Positions 23,918 to 32,173 of a stretch of DNA of 64,000 bases are shown one piece after another. The notes under the pieces are model-generated. The model had not been told where the DNA came from and searched no databases. It saw only the letters and a list, made by a program, of their open reading frames with translations. This DNA is from DATAZK01 sp965199805 (GTDB lineage Bacteria > Actinomycetota > Actinomycetes > Frankiales > Frankiaceae). Position 1 is the first letter of the stretch, and each line of letters opens with the position of its first letter. A program made the translations under genes and the position numbers. The stretch lies in contig CBDATO010000001.1 in the NCBI GenBank assembly GCA_965199805.1, positions 124,001-188,000 on the forward strand, written 5' to 3'.

Positions 23918-25426
23918 TCAGCTGGTACGAAGGCGGCGCACCGAGGCCCGCGCCTCGAGCACCACGAGCGCGCCGAGGACGAGCACGGCGATGCCGATGA
24001 CCCGCCAGCCGAGGTCGGCCCCGGAGACGAAGGCGTGCACCACGTCCGGTGCCCGGCGCGGATCCACCGTGGCCAGCGCCTGCGCGACGGTGTGCGGGTC
24101 GTGCGCCTGCCGGATGTCGGCGGGCAGCGCCGAGACGAAGCGGGCGGTGAGCACCGTGCCGATGATCGCGACGCCGAGGGCGCTGCCGAACTCCCGGGTG
24201 GTCGACTGCAGGCCCGCGCCGACGCCTGCCTGATCGGCCGGCAGCGCCTGGGAGATGGCGCCCGACAGCGTGGGCAGCGCCAGCATGACGCCGACGCCGG
24301 TGAGCACCAGCCAGCCCGCGTACGCGAGGTAGGCCGTGGTGCCGCTGCTGGTGGACAGGCCGAGCAGCCCGCCGCCGACGAACAGGAAGGCCAGTGCCGT
24401 CGTGGTCTCGACGCCGATGCGCCGTGACAGCCGCCAGACGTGGCGGGTGCCGAGGATGATCGGCACCGTCAGCGGGATGATGCCGAGGCCGGTGCGCAGC
24501 ACGCTGTAGCCCTTGCCGTACTGCAGGAACGACGCGTTGACGTAGAACAGCGCGAACATGCCGAAGAAGACGGTCGTCATACCGAGGCAGGCGCTGCGCA
24601 GCGCGGGCAGGCGGAACAGGCGCGGGTCGAGCAGCGGGTGCTCGACCTTGAGCTCCACCAGCGACCACACCACGAAGAGCACGGCCGCGGCGACGAATCC
24701 GCCGATGACCACCGGGTTGCCCCAGCCGGCCTCCGGACCCTCGACGATGCCGAGCAGCAGCGCGACCGACGCCGCGACGAGCAGCACGCTGCCGACCGGG
24801 TCGAGCCGGCGGTCGTGACGTGAGGAGACCGGCGCGATGCGGGCGGTCAGGGCGGCGAGCCCGACCGCGATCGGGATGGCCGCGACGAACAGCCACCGCC
24901 ACGAGCCGCTGGTGAGCACGGCCCCGCCGCCGACGTTTCCGGCGACCCCGCCGATGCCGGTCATCGACGCCCAGACCGCGATGGTGCCGGGGCGCCGCTC
25001 TGCCGGGACGGCGTGCAGCAGGACGGCCAGCGTGTTGGGCAGCACCGCAGCGGCGCCGAGCCCCGTGACGGCGCGGGCGACGAGCAGCACCGCCACGTTC
25101 GGCGCGGCGGCGGACAGCAGCGCACCGGCGGCGAAGATGAGCAGCCCGGTGATCAGGACGCCCTTGCGTCCGAAGCGGTCACCAGCCGCGCCGCCCGGGA
25201 TCACCAGGCAGGCAAAGAAGATGACGTAGAGGTCGACGATCCAGATCAGGTCGGAGGCCGACGGGTGCAGGCCGCTGCGGGCCAGCATCGGCACGGCCAG
25301 GTTGATGGAGGCGACCATGCCCACGACCAGCACGACGCAGGCGGACATGACGGCCAGCAGACCCCGCCGGGCCGGTGCAGCCACGGGCGACGCGACGCCG
25401 GGCGCGGACATCTCACGAAGGGACAC
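23918..25426 (-). CDS. MFS drug-type exporter, DHA2 (14-helix) family
   Basis: 502 residues with 14 predicted membrane helices. Family signs: WIVDLYVIFFACLVIPGGAAGDRFGRKGVL (motif A after helix 2), LLVARAVTGLGAAAVLPNTLAVL, and the motif C-like GGVAGNVGGGAVLTSGSWRWLF in helix 5. The DHA2 group exports antiseptics, dyes and antibiotics with protons. It is divergent from a LysR regulator 74 bp away, the normal layout for a regulated efflux pump. GTG 25426 or ATG 25411 may be the start. Confidence 0.9.
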   Translation of the reverse strand: MSLREMSAPGVASPVAAPARRGLLAVMSACVVLVVGMVASINLAVPMLARSGLHPSASDLIWIVDLYVIFFACLVIPGGAAGDRFGRKGVLITGLLIFAAGALLSAAAPNVAVLLVARAVTGLGAAAVLPNTLAVLLHAVPAERRPGTIAVWASMTGIGGVAGNVGGGAVLTSGSWRWLFVAAIPIAVGLAALTARIAPVSSRHDRRLDPVGSVLLVAASVALLLGIVEGPEAGWGNPVVIGGFVAAAVLFVVWSLVELKVEHPLLDPRLFRLPALRSACLGMTTVFFGMFALFYVNASFLQYGKGYSVLRTGLGIIPLTVPIILGTRHVWRLSRRIGVETTTALAFLFVGGGLLGLSTSSGTTAYLAYAGWLVLTGVGVMLALPTLSGAISQALPADQAGVGAGLQSTTREFGSALGVAIIGTVLTARFVSALPADIRQAHDPHTVAQALATVDPRRAPDVVHAFVSGADLGWRVIGIAVLVLGALVVLEARASVRRLRTS

Positions 25427-25476
25427 GTCCGGACCTTAGGCAGGCGACGGCCCACCGGACGACGCAACTCCGGCAA

Positions 25477-25495
25477 CACCGTATTGCGTACGGTG
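25477..25495. promoter_or_regulatory. LysR-type operator overlapping a -10 box
   Basis: CACCGTA and TACGGTG are exact 7-bp inverted arms around TTGCG. TACGGT at 25489-25494 also fits a TANNNT -10 box and ends 6 nt before ATG 25501, suggesting a leaderless LysR message. LysR-type regulators often bind such interrupted palindromes between themselves and a divergent target, here the MFS exporter. Confidence 0.55.
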
Positions 25496-25500
25496 CAAGC

Positions 25501-26400
25501 ATGGCCGAACTGGACCTGAACCTGCTGCGGGTGTTCGACGCGCTGCTGCAGGCCGGCAGCGTGACGGGCGCGGCCGACCGGCTCAACCTCTCGATCCCCG
25601 CGACGAGCCGGGCGCTCGGGCGCCTGCGCCGCGCGATGCAGGACCCGATCCTGGTGCGGGCCGGGCGCGGGATGACGGCGACGCCCTTCGCCCAGCTGAC
25701 CGCCCCGCGCGTGCGGTCACTGATCGACGAGGCCGACGCCCTGACCCGCGGCGAGCGCGACATCCACCCGGCCGAGCTCACGCGCAGCTTCGCCATCCGC
25801 ATCAACGACGGGCTGGCGGCGCTGCTGACCACGGCTGCCGTCGAAGCGGTCTCCCGGTCCGCCCCCGGCGTCACCCTGCGCTTCCTGCAGGAGGAGAACG
25901 AGAGCGCGGAGGCCATCCGCGACGGCACGGTCGACCTGGACGTCGGCGTCGGCGACGAGCCGGCCCGCGACCTGCGCACCGCGGTGCTCTACCGCGAGAG
26001 CATGGTCGGGATCGTGCGCGCCGACAGCCCGCTCGGACGCCATCGCCGCCCCACGCTGAAGCAGCTGTGCGAGTACCCGCACGTCTCCGCATCCCGGCGT
26101 GGACGCACCCGCGGCCCGCTTGACGACGCCCTCGAAGCCGCCGGTCTGCAGCGCCGGGTGGCGGCGGTGGTGCCCGGCTTCGCCGTGGCCGCGTTGCTCA
26201 TCGCCTCCAGCGACCTCGTCGGGCTGATCCCGCGTCGGCTCGCCGTCCGTTACGCCGAGACCCTCGGGATCCGCTGGTTCCCGATCGCCGCGCCTCTGCC
26301 CGAGCCCGACGTCCGGCTCGCCTGGCACGCCCGCTTCGACGCCGACCCGACGCACCGCTGGCTCCGCGAGACGATTCGCGCCGCCATCATCGAGCCGTGA
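25501..26400 (+). CDS. LysR family transcriptional regulator
   Basis: 299 residues. The N-terminal winged HTH reads LDLNLLRVFDALLQAGSVTGAADRLNLSIPATSRALGRLRRAMQDPILVR, typical of the LysR group related to NodD/PcpR. The effector domain (residues about 90-295) has two alpha/beta lobes. ATG 25501 sits right after a 19-bp palindrome. The TGA overlaps the GTG of adenine deaminase by 4 bp, so regulator and enzyme are made together. It may control the divergent exporter, the deaminase, or both. Confidence 0.9.
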   Translation: MAELDLNLLRVFDALLQAGSVTGAADRLNLSIPATSRALGRLRRAMQDPILVRAGRGMTATPFAQLTAPRVRSLIDEADALTRGERDIHPAELTRSFAIRINDGLAALLTTAAVEAVSRSAPGVTLRFLQEENESAEAIRDGTVDLDVGVGDEPARDLRTAVLYRESMVGIVRADSPLGRHRRPTLKQLCEYPHVSASRRGRTRGPLDDALEAAGLQRRVAAVVPGFAVAALLIASSDLVGLIPRRLAVRYAETLGIRWFPIAAPLPEPDVRLAWHARFDADPTHRWLRETIRAAIIEP

Positions 26401-27407
26401 CGCAACCACAGTCCGTGAGTGAGATGCCGAAGGCCGAACTCCACGTGCACCTGGAGGGCACCCTCGAGCCGGCGATGCTGCTCGACCTGGCCCGGCGCAA
26501 TCGCATCCCCGTGCCGTACGCCGATGCCGCCGACGTCCGGCGCGCGTACGCGTACCCGGGCTTGCAGGCCTTCCTCGACGTCTACTTCGCCGGCTGCCGC
26601 GTTTTGCGGACGCGGCAGGACTTCTACGACCTCACGTTCGCGTATCTGCGCACCGCCGCGGCGTCGGGGGTGTTGCGGGCGGAGATGATGTTCGGCCCGC
26701 AGACCTTCCTCGACGCCGGCGTGCCGATCGACGATCAGCTCGGCGGCATCCTCTCGGCGATCGCGGATGCGCGCGCCACCTGGGAGATCGACGGCGCCCT
26801 CATCGTCAGTGCCCATCGCCATCGCACGCAGGCCGACGCCCTGGAGCTCTTCGACCTGGTGAGCAGCTACGGGGAGCACATCGTGGGCTTCGGGCTCGGC
26901 TCGGCCGAGCGGGACAACCCACCGGCGAAGTTCGCCGACTACTTCGCCGCCGCCCGCGACGCAGGCTTCCGCACGACCGTCCACGCCGGGGAGGAGGGAC
27001 CGGCGGCGTACGTCCGCGAGGCGCTCGACGTCTGCAAGGTCGACCGGATCGATCACGGTGTGGCTGCGGCGGACGACGGCGACCTGGTGCGCCGGCTCGC
27101 GGACGAGCAGGTGCCGCTCACCATGTGCCCGCTGTCGAACCTGCGGCTCGGGGTCGTCGACGACCTGCGCCGGCACCCGCTCAAGCAGTTGAAGGACGCC
27201 GGGGTCCTGGTCACCGTCAACTCCGACGACCCTCCGTACTTCGGCGGTTACATCAACGACAACTACGCGGCGGTGACGACGGCGCTCCAGCTCGACGCCG
27301 ACGACGTGTACGAGCTCGCCGCCAACAGCTTCCGCGCGGCCTTCGCGGACGACGGGAGCCGCCTCGGCTGGCAGGCAGCGCTCGACCGCTGGAAAGGTGC
27401 GGCCTGA
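26397..27407 (+). CDS. Adenosine/adenine deaminase family protein (adenine deaminase type)
   Basis: 336 residues of the metal-dependent amidohydrolase fold. Zinc ligands: PKAELHVHLEGTLEP (HxH, near residue 16), TTVHAGEEG (His and catalytic Glu), RIDHGV, and VNSDDPPYFGGY (Asp pair). The FGLGSAERDNPPAKFADYF segment and SDDP-YFGGYINDNY are closer to adenine deaminases of the Aah1 type than to adenosine deaminases; this is my reading from memory. The reaction would turn adenine into hypoxanthine plus ammonia in purine salvage. Coupled to the LysR gene by GTGA. Confidence 0.85.
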   Translation: MTQPQSVSEMPKAELHVHLEGTLEPAMLLDLARRNRIPVPYADAADVRRAYAYPGLQAFLDVYFAGCRVLRTRQDFYDLTFAYLRTAAASGVLRAEMMFGPQTFLDAGVPIDDQLGGILSAIADARATWEIDGALIVSAHRHRTQADALELFDLVSSYGEHIVGFGLGSAERDNPPAKFADYFAAARDAGFRTTVHAGEEGPAAYVREALDVCKVDRIDHGVAAADDGDLVRRLADEQVPLTMCPLSNLRLGVVDDLRRHPLKQLKDAGVLVTVNSDDPPYFGGYINDNYAAVTTALQLDADDVYELAANSFRAAFADDGSRLGWQAALDRWKGAA

Positions 27408-27450
27408 CCGTCTCCGCGCCGGCGCCGGGCGGCGCTGCCACACTGCCGGG

Positions 27451-29979
27451 GTGTCCCGACTCCCGCAGCACGGCGAGCGCACCTGGACCGTGACCACGGC
27501 CGCTCTGGGCGAGCAGCCGGACGGTCCCGACTGGCTGGAGGTGACGCTGCCGGGCGACGTGCACACCGAGCTCGTCGCCGCCGGACGCCTGGACGAGCCC
27601 GACGCCGCCGACAGCGAGTCGACCTGGGCCTGGGTCGCCGAGCGGGAGTGGTGGTACCGCCTGCAGGCACCGATGCCGGCCGTCGACGAACACGAGCGGG
27701 TGCTGCTGCACCTCGAGGGCCTCGACACGTACGCCGACGTCTACGTCAACGGCGTGCACGTCGCCACGAGCGCCGACATGTTCCTGCCGCTCGACATCGA
27801 CCTCACCGCACACGCGTCGGGCGAGGACACGGTGGTGCCGGTCCAGGTGCGGCTGCGACCACCGCTCGCCGAGATCGGACCGGTCGCGCCCGTACTCGGC
27901 ATCGACCTGCTGGAGGGGCCGCGCACCCGGATGCGCAAGGCGCAGTTCGGCTTCGGCTGGGACTTCGCGCCGGACCGTCCGTCGGTCGGCATCTGGCGGC
28001 CGGTGAGCGTGAGCCGGCAGCGCGTCGCCACCCTGACCGGGGTGCACGCGGCCACCGTGTCACTCGCCGCCGACTCACGCAGTGCCGTCGTCCGTTACAC
28101 CGCCGAGATCGACCACTTCGCCGACTTCCGCGACCAGCTGGACGTCGAATTCGTCCTGCTCGACCCCGACGGCGCCGAGGTGCTCCGGCTCGTCGCCCCC
28201 GCGGTCGGGCAGGTCGGCGGGTGCCGGGCCGATGCCGCGTCCGTCGTGCTCGAGCCGCGCCTGTGGTGGCCGCACGGCTCGGGCTCTCCCGAGCTGCACA
28301 CGCTGCGGACCACGCTGCGCGACGGCGAGCAGGAGCTGTGCCGCCGGGAGCAGGCGTTCGGCATCCGTACCGTGACGCTCGACGAGTCGGCCGACCCGGG
28401 CGAGCCCGGCGCCCGCTTCTTCCGCTTCGTCGTCAACGGCCGGCCGATCTACGCCAAGGGCTCGAACTGGGTGCCGTGCACGACCGCGGTCGGCGCCGTG
28501 CCCGAGGACCGCGTACGGACGCTGCTCACGCTCGCCCGCGACGCCGGCATGAACATGCTCCGGATCTGGGGCGGCGGCGTCTACGAGTCGAACGAGTTCT
28601 ACGACTGCTGCGACGAGCTCGGCCTGCTGGTCTGGCAGGAGTTCGGCTTCGCCTGCGCGAGCTACCCGCAGGACGACGCCTTCTGCGCGCTGGTCGAGGC
28701 CGAAGCCCGGGCGCTCGTCCGCCGGCTCCGCGCCCACCCGTGCCTCGCCCTGTGGTGCGGCAACAACGAGGTCGAGATGATCGCGCAGCTGCTGCCGCTC
28801 GCCATGAACCGGGCCGATCGGATCTTCTACGACGTGCTGCCGCGGGCGGTGCGGGAGCTCGACGGCTCCACCGCCTACCGGGCGTCGAGCCCGAGCTTCC
28901 CCGAGGACCGGCAGCAGGGTGACCGGCACGTGTGGGAGGTGTGGCACGGGTTCGGCGACTCCTCCGGCGAGACGGGATCGCCGCTCAGCTCGGGGCAGAC
29001 GTACGCGCCGGGCTCGGAGGAAGCGGCCGCGTACCTGCGCCGGATCGGACCGGAGCGCTACCGCGCCGACTCCTCCCGCTTCGCCAGCGAGTTCGGGCTG
29101 CTGTCCGGTCCCACCCGTGAGACGTACGCCGGCTGGATCGGCCCGCTCACCGCACCCGTCGACGCCGACGTGCTCGCCCACCGGCTGCGTGACCGGATCG
29201 GTCCGGCGAACAAGCTCGCCCTGGTCGCCGAGCAGGCGCTCGGCCGGCTTGACGACATGGGCGACCTGCTCGACGGCAGCCACCTCGCGCAGGCCGAGGG
29301 CCTCACCATTGCCGTCGGGCACTACCGGCGACGGTGGCCGCAGTGCGGCGGCACCCTGATCTGGCAGCTGGACGACTGCTGGCCGGGCTTCAGCTGGAGC
29401 CTGCTCGACGTCGACACCCGGCCCAAGCCGGCGTACTACGCGGTGCGCCGGGCGTACGCGCCGATCGCGCTGTCCTTCGCGCCCGAGCCGGACGGCGGCA
29501 TGGCGGTGTGGGCGGTGAACGAGACCGGCGCCGAGCACGTCGACCGGCTGACGATCCGGCTGCGCACCTTCGGCGGCAGGACCCTGCTCGAACGGCACGT
29601 CGACGTGCAGCTGGAGTCCGCTGCCGAGCCGGTGGTCCTGCTCATGCCCGAGGAGCTGACGAAGGGCGGCGGTGACCTGGCCGACCGCTACCTGCGCGTC
29701 ACGAGCGAGAGCGGCACCATGGCGCCCGCCCGCCACGTCTTCGCCGATTACGGCGCCTTGCAGCGCACGCCGGCCGACGCCGCCGCGACGCATTCCGGCG
29801 CCGGACTCGTCACCCTGACCTCCGAGGCGTACGTCTTCGCCGCGCACCTCAGCCACCCGGACCCGGCCGTGTGCTTCTCGGACAGCTACGTCGACGTCGA
29901 GCCCGGTGAACCGCGCGCGATCAGCGTGGCCGCACCCGGCGCGTACGACCCGGGAGCGCTCATCCTGCGCTGCTGGTAG
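27451..29979 (+). CDS. Glycoside hydrolase family 2 protein, beta-mannosidase type
   Basis: 842 residues. N-terminal jelly-roll sugar-binding domain (LEVTLPGDVHTELVAAGRL to about residue 190), Ig-like domain, then TIM barrel. Acid/base Glu440 lies in WCGNNEVE and nucleophile Glu547 in FASEFGL, as in GH2 beta-mannosidases; RIWGGGVYESNEFYDCCDELGLLVWQEF is another signature. No signal peptide, so cytoplasmic: it probably cleaves mannose from imported mannosides or glycan pieces. GTG 27451 is chosen because the frame upstream belongs to the intergenic and deaminase end. It is followed 55 bp later by the surface protein. Confidence 0.88.
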   Translation: MSRLPQHGERTWTVTTAALGEQPDGPDWLEVTLPGDVHTELVAAGRLDEPDAADSESTWAWVAEREWWYRLQAPMPAVDEHERVLLHLEGLDTYADVYVNGVHVATSADMFLPLDIDLTAHASGEDTVVPVQVRLRPPLAEIGPVAPVLGIDLLEGPRTRMRKAQFGFGWDFAPDRPSVGIWRPVSVSRQRVATLTGVHAATVSLAADSRSAVVRYTAEIDHFADFRDQLDVEFVLLDPDGAEVLRLVAPAVGQVGGCRADAASVVLEPRLWWPHGSGSPELHTLRTTLRDGEQELCRREQAFGIRTVTLDESADPGEPGARFFRFVVNGRPIYAKGSNWVPCTTAVGAVPEDRVRTLLTLARDAGMNMLRIWGGGVYESNEFYDCCDELGLLVWQEFGFACASYPQDDAFCALVEAEARALVRRLRAHPCLALWCGNNEVEMIAQLLPLAMNRADRIFYDVLPRAVRELDGSTAYRASSPSFPEDRQQGDRHVWEVWHGFGDSSGETGSPLSSGQTYAPGSEEAAAYLRRIGPERYRADSSRFASEFGLLSGPTRETYAGWIGPLTAPVDADVLAHRLRDRIGPANKLALVAEQALGRLDDMGDLLDGSHLAQAEGLTIAVGHYRRRWPQCGGTLIWQLDDCWPGFSWSLLDVDTRPKPAYYAVRRAYAPIALSFAPEPDGGMAVWAVNETGAEHVDRLTIRLRTFGGRTLLERHVDVQLESAAEPVVLLMPEELTKGGGDLADRYLRVTSESGTMAPARHVFADYGALQRTPADAAATHSGAGLVTLTSEAYVFAAHLSHPDPAVCFSDSYVDVEPGEPRAISVAAPGAYDPGALILRCW

Positions 29980-30034
29980 CCGGCTGTTACGCTCGGTAGC
30001 TGTCTGGACACGGGGGTCGCAGAAGGGTGCGCCC

Positions 30035-32164
30035 ATGCTCCGCCGTGCCATTGCCGCCACCGGGGCCGGCCTCATGCTCCTCGCGGGCGTCGTATGGGTC
30101 GCACCCGACGCGGCGACCGCGGCGCCGACCAGTGGATGGGCGAGCTGGACCCCGATCACCGGCGCCGGCAACGACTACCGCACGACGATGCAGCTGCCGG
30201 CCGGTGGCTTCCCGCGGGCGGTCGTCGCCTCCGACTCGCGGAGCAACGTCGCCCTGCCGTCCGGGGCCACCACGTATCTGCGTACGAGTACGCCTGTCGG
30301 CGCCGCGTACGGGACGTCGCAGGGTGAGGCCTACCTGAACCTGCGGCCGAAGGCGGACACCGCGACCGCACCGTCGACGACCACGTACGCCTTCGACTCT
30401 CCCACCCCGCCGGCCGGCTGGACCTTCGTGCTCGGCGACGTCGACTCCGACCAGGTTCGGATCATCGCCAAGGACGCGGACGGGACGACCCTGTCGGCGA
30501 CCGTGGTGGACGGTTGGTTCCGCGGCTCCTTCAACTACGCCGGCGACACGGACCAGCCGACGTGGGACCCGGCCACGTCCACCCTGACCGGCAACCCCGA
30601 CGCGCTCGACACGAACGGCGCGTCGGCGTGGTTCGAGCCCGACGTGCCCCTGTCCAGCCTCACCTTCGTCTTCACCCGGCGGGCCGGCTTCCCCGTCTTC
30701 CAGACCTGGTTCGCGAGCCGCGCCCGTACGATCTCCGGCACCGTCGGCGACGTCTCGACCGGAGGCGGCTCATGTCCGGCCGAGGACGCCACCCTCACCC
30801 TGATCGGCCCGGACGGCCGGGAGCTCGGCACCACGCAGCCCGCGCCCGACGGCACCTACGGCTTCGGGCAGTACGCGACCCAGGACGGCTACACGGTGCG
30901 CCTCGACCGGCCGGCCGGGTGCGCGGTCGTCGGCCCCGTCGAACGGGCCGTGAGCACGCTGACCGCCGACGCGCAGGCCGACTTCCAGCTGCGCCGGATC
31001 GTGCCCCAGCCGGTGTCGGGCACGATCACCACGACGGGTGGCATCGCGGTCGGCGGGGTCGAGGTCACGCTCACCCCGCCCGGAGGCGACACCCCGCTCG
31101 TCACCCGGACCGACGCGCTAGGCCGCTACCTGTTCGACGACAACCCGGAGATCAGCGGCTACACGGTCGCCGTCACGGACATCCCGGACGGCTACCGGAT
31201 CAGTGGTCAGGCCGCACGCACCTTCGACATCACCCCCGGTACGCCGGTGACCGGCCAGGACTTCACGCTGACCACCGAGCCGACACTGTCCGGGCAGGTC
31301 ACCGCTGCCGATGAGCCGCTCAGCGGCGTCACCGTCACCCTGACCCCGCACGCCGGCGGGGCGCCGGTCACGACCACGACCGACGGGGACGGCACCTACC
31401 GCTTCCCGGACCTGGCCACCAACGACTACGACATCAGCGTCACCCCACCAGACGGATACGACGCCGTCGCTCCCCGCAGCGGTGTCACGGTCGCCACCGT
31501 CGACGTGCCGGGCCAGGACTTCGCGCTCACCCGCCCGGGCTCCCTCGGCGGACAGGTCACCGTCGCCGGCCCGACGCTGACCCCGCTTGCCCAGGCGCAG
31601 GTGACCGTCGACGGGCCCGGCGGACGGTTCGCCCTGCTCACGGACACGGCGGGCAACTACTTCGTCGACGACCTCGACCCGGGGACGTACACCCTCACGC
31701 TCACCACCCCCGGCGGCTACGAACCCCCGGCCACGCCCGTACGGACGGTGGTGATCACCACCGCCGGTGAGATCCGCGCCGGTCAGGACTTCGTGCTGCC
31801 GGCGGTCGTCGTTCCGCCGACGCCGACCGTCACCCCCACTCCGACTCCGACTCCGACTCCGACCGTGACGCCCACCGCCACCCCGACGGCGACGCCGAGC
31901 CCGAGCGCGACTCCGACGGCCACGCCGTCCCCCTCCGATTCACCGCTGCCGAGCCCGTCACCGTCGTCACCCGCTGCGTCACCCGGAGCCGGTGGGGGCA
32001 GCGGCTTTACCGGCTCCCTCCCGTACACCGGGCTGCCGGTCGACCACCTCGTCGATCTCGCCGGGGTGTTGTTCGGCGCCGGCGTGCTCCTCGTCGCGGG
32101 CAGCCTCTGGCGTCGGCCACAGACTTCCGCCGCTCGGGTGCGGAGGTTCACCGACGGCGGGTAA
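30035..32164 (+). CDS. LPYTG-anchored surface protein with carboxypeptidase-regulatory/Cna-B-like repeats
   Basis: 709 residues. Signal peptide at residues 1-33 (two Arg, hydrophobic core, ending ATAAP). A 200-residue N-terminal domain with no name follows, then about five beta-sandwich repeats of 75-80 residues, each with the pattern G-x-V/I...L..P.G......T...G.Y.F..L..G.Y.V (SdrD/Cna-B or carboxypeptidase regulatory-like). Then comes a Thr/Pro/Ser stalk of about 50 residues, then LPYTG at 662-666, a membrane helix and an Arg-rich tail: a sortase signal. ATG 30035 has GAAGGG 8 nt upstream. No sortase gene is in the window. A GT-C-like membrane glycosyltransferase follows 9 bp later, so the stalk may be glycosylated (inference). 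Confidence 0.8.
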   Translation: MLRRAIAATGAGLMLLAGVVWVAPDAATAAPTSGWASWTPITGAGNDYRTTMQLPAGGFPRAVVASDSRSNVALPSGATTYLRTSTPVGAAYGTSQGEAYLNLRPKADTATAPSTTTYAFDSPTPPAGWTFVLGDVDSDQVRIIAKDADGTTLSATVVDGWFRGSFNYAGDTDQPTWDPATSTLTGNPDALDTNGASAWFEPDVPLSSLTFVFTRRAGFPVFQTWFASRARTISGTVGDVSTGGGSCPAEDATLTLIGPDGRELGTTQPAPDGTYGFGQYATQDGYTVRLDRPAGCAVVGPVERAVSTLTADAQADFQLRRIVPQPVSGTITTTGGIAVGGVEVTLTPPGGDTPLVTRTDALGRYLFDDNPEISGYTVAVTDIPDGYRISGQAARTFDITPGTPVTGQDFTLTTEPTLSGQVTAADEPLSGVTVTLTPHAGGAPVTTTTDGDGTYRFPDLATNDYDISVTPPDGYDAVAPRSGVTVATVDVPGQDFALTRPGSLGGQVTVAGPTLTPLAQAQVTVDGPGGRFALLTDTAGNYFVDDLDPGTYTLTLTTPGGYEPPATPVRTVVITTAGEIRAGQDFVLPAVVVPPTPTVTPTPTPTPTPTVTPTATPTATPSPSATPTATPSPSDSPLPSPSPSSPAASPGAGGGSGFTGSLPYTGLPVDHLVDLAGVLFGAGVLLVAGSLWRRPQTSAARVRRFTDGG
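31840..31980 (+). repeat. Low-complexity Thr/Pro/Ser stalk-coding repeat
   Basis: Runs of ACTCCG, CCGACC and related hexamers encode alternating Thr-Pro and Ser-Pro residues of the stalk in the LPYTG surface protein. Such DNA is prone to length change between strains. Confidence 0.7.
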
Positions 32165-32173
32165 GCAGGAGCG

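Noticed and set aside
28075..30171. 698-codon minus-strand frame opposite the beta-mannosidase
   Set aside because: Shadow frame; the plus frame carries the GH2 catalytic motifs.
31820..31990. Short repeated units that could look like a CRISPR or minisatellite
   Set aside because: They are in-frame Thr/Pro/Ser codons of a stalk inside a real gene, with no spacers.
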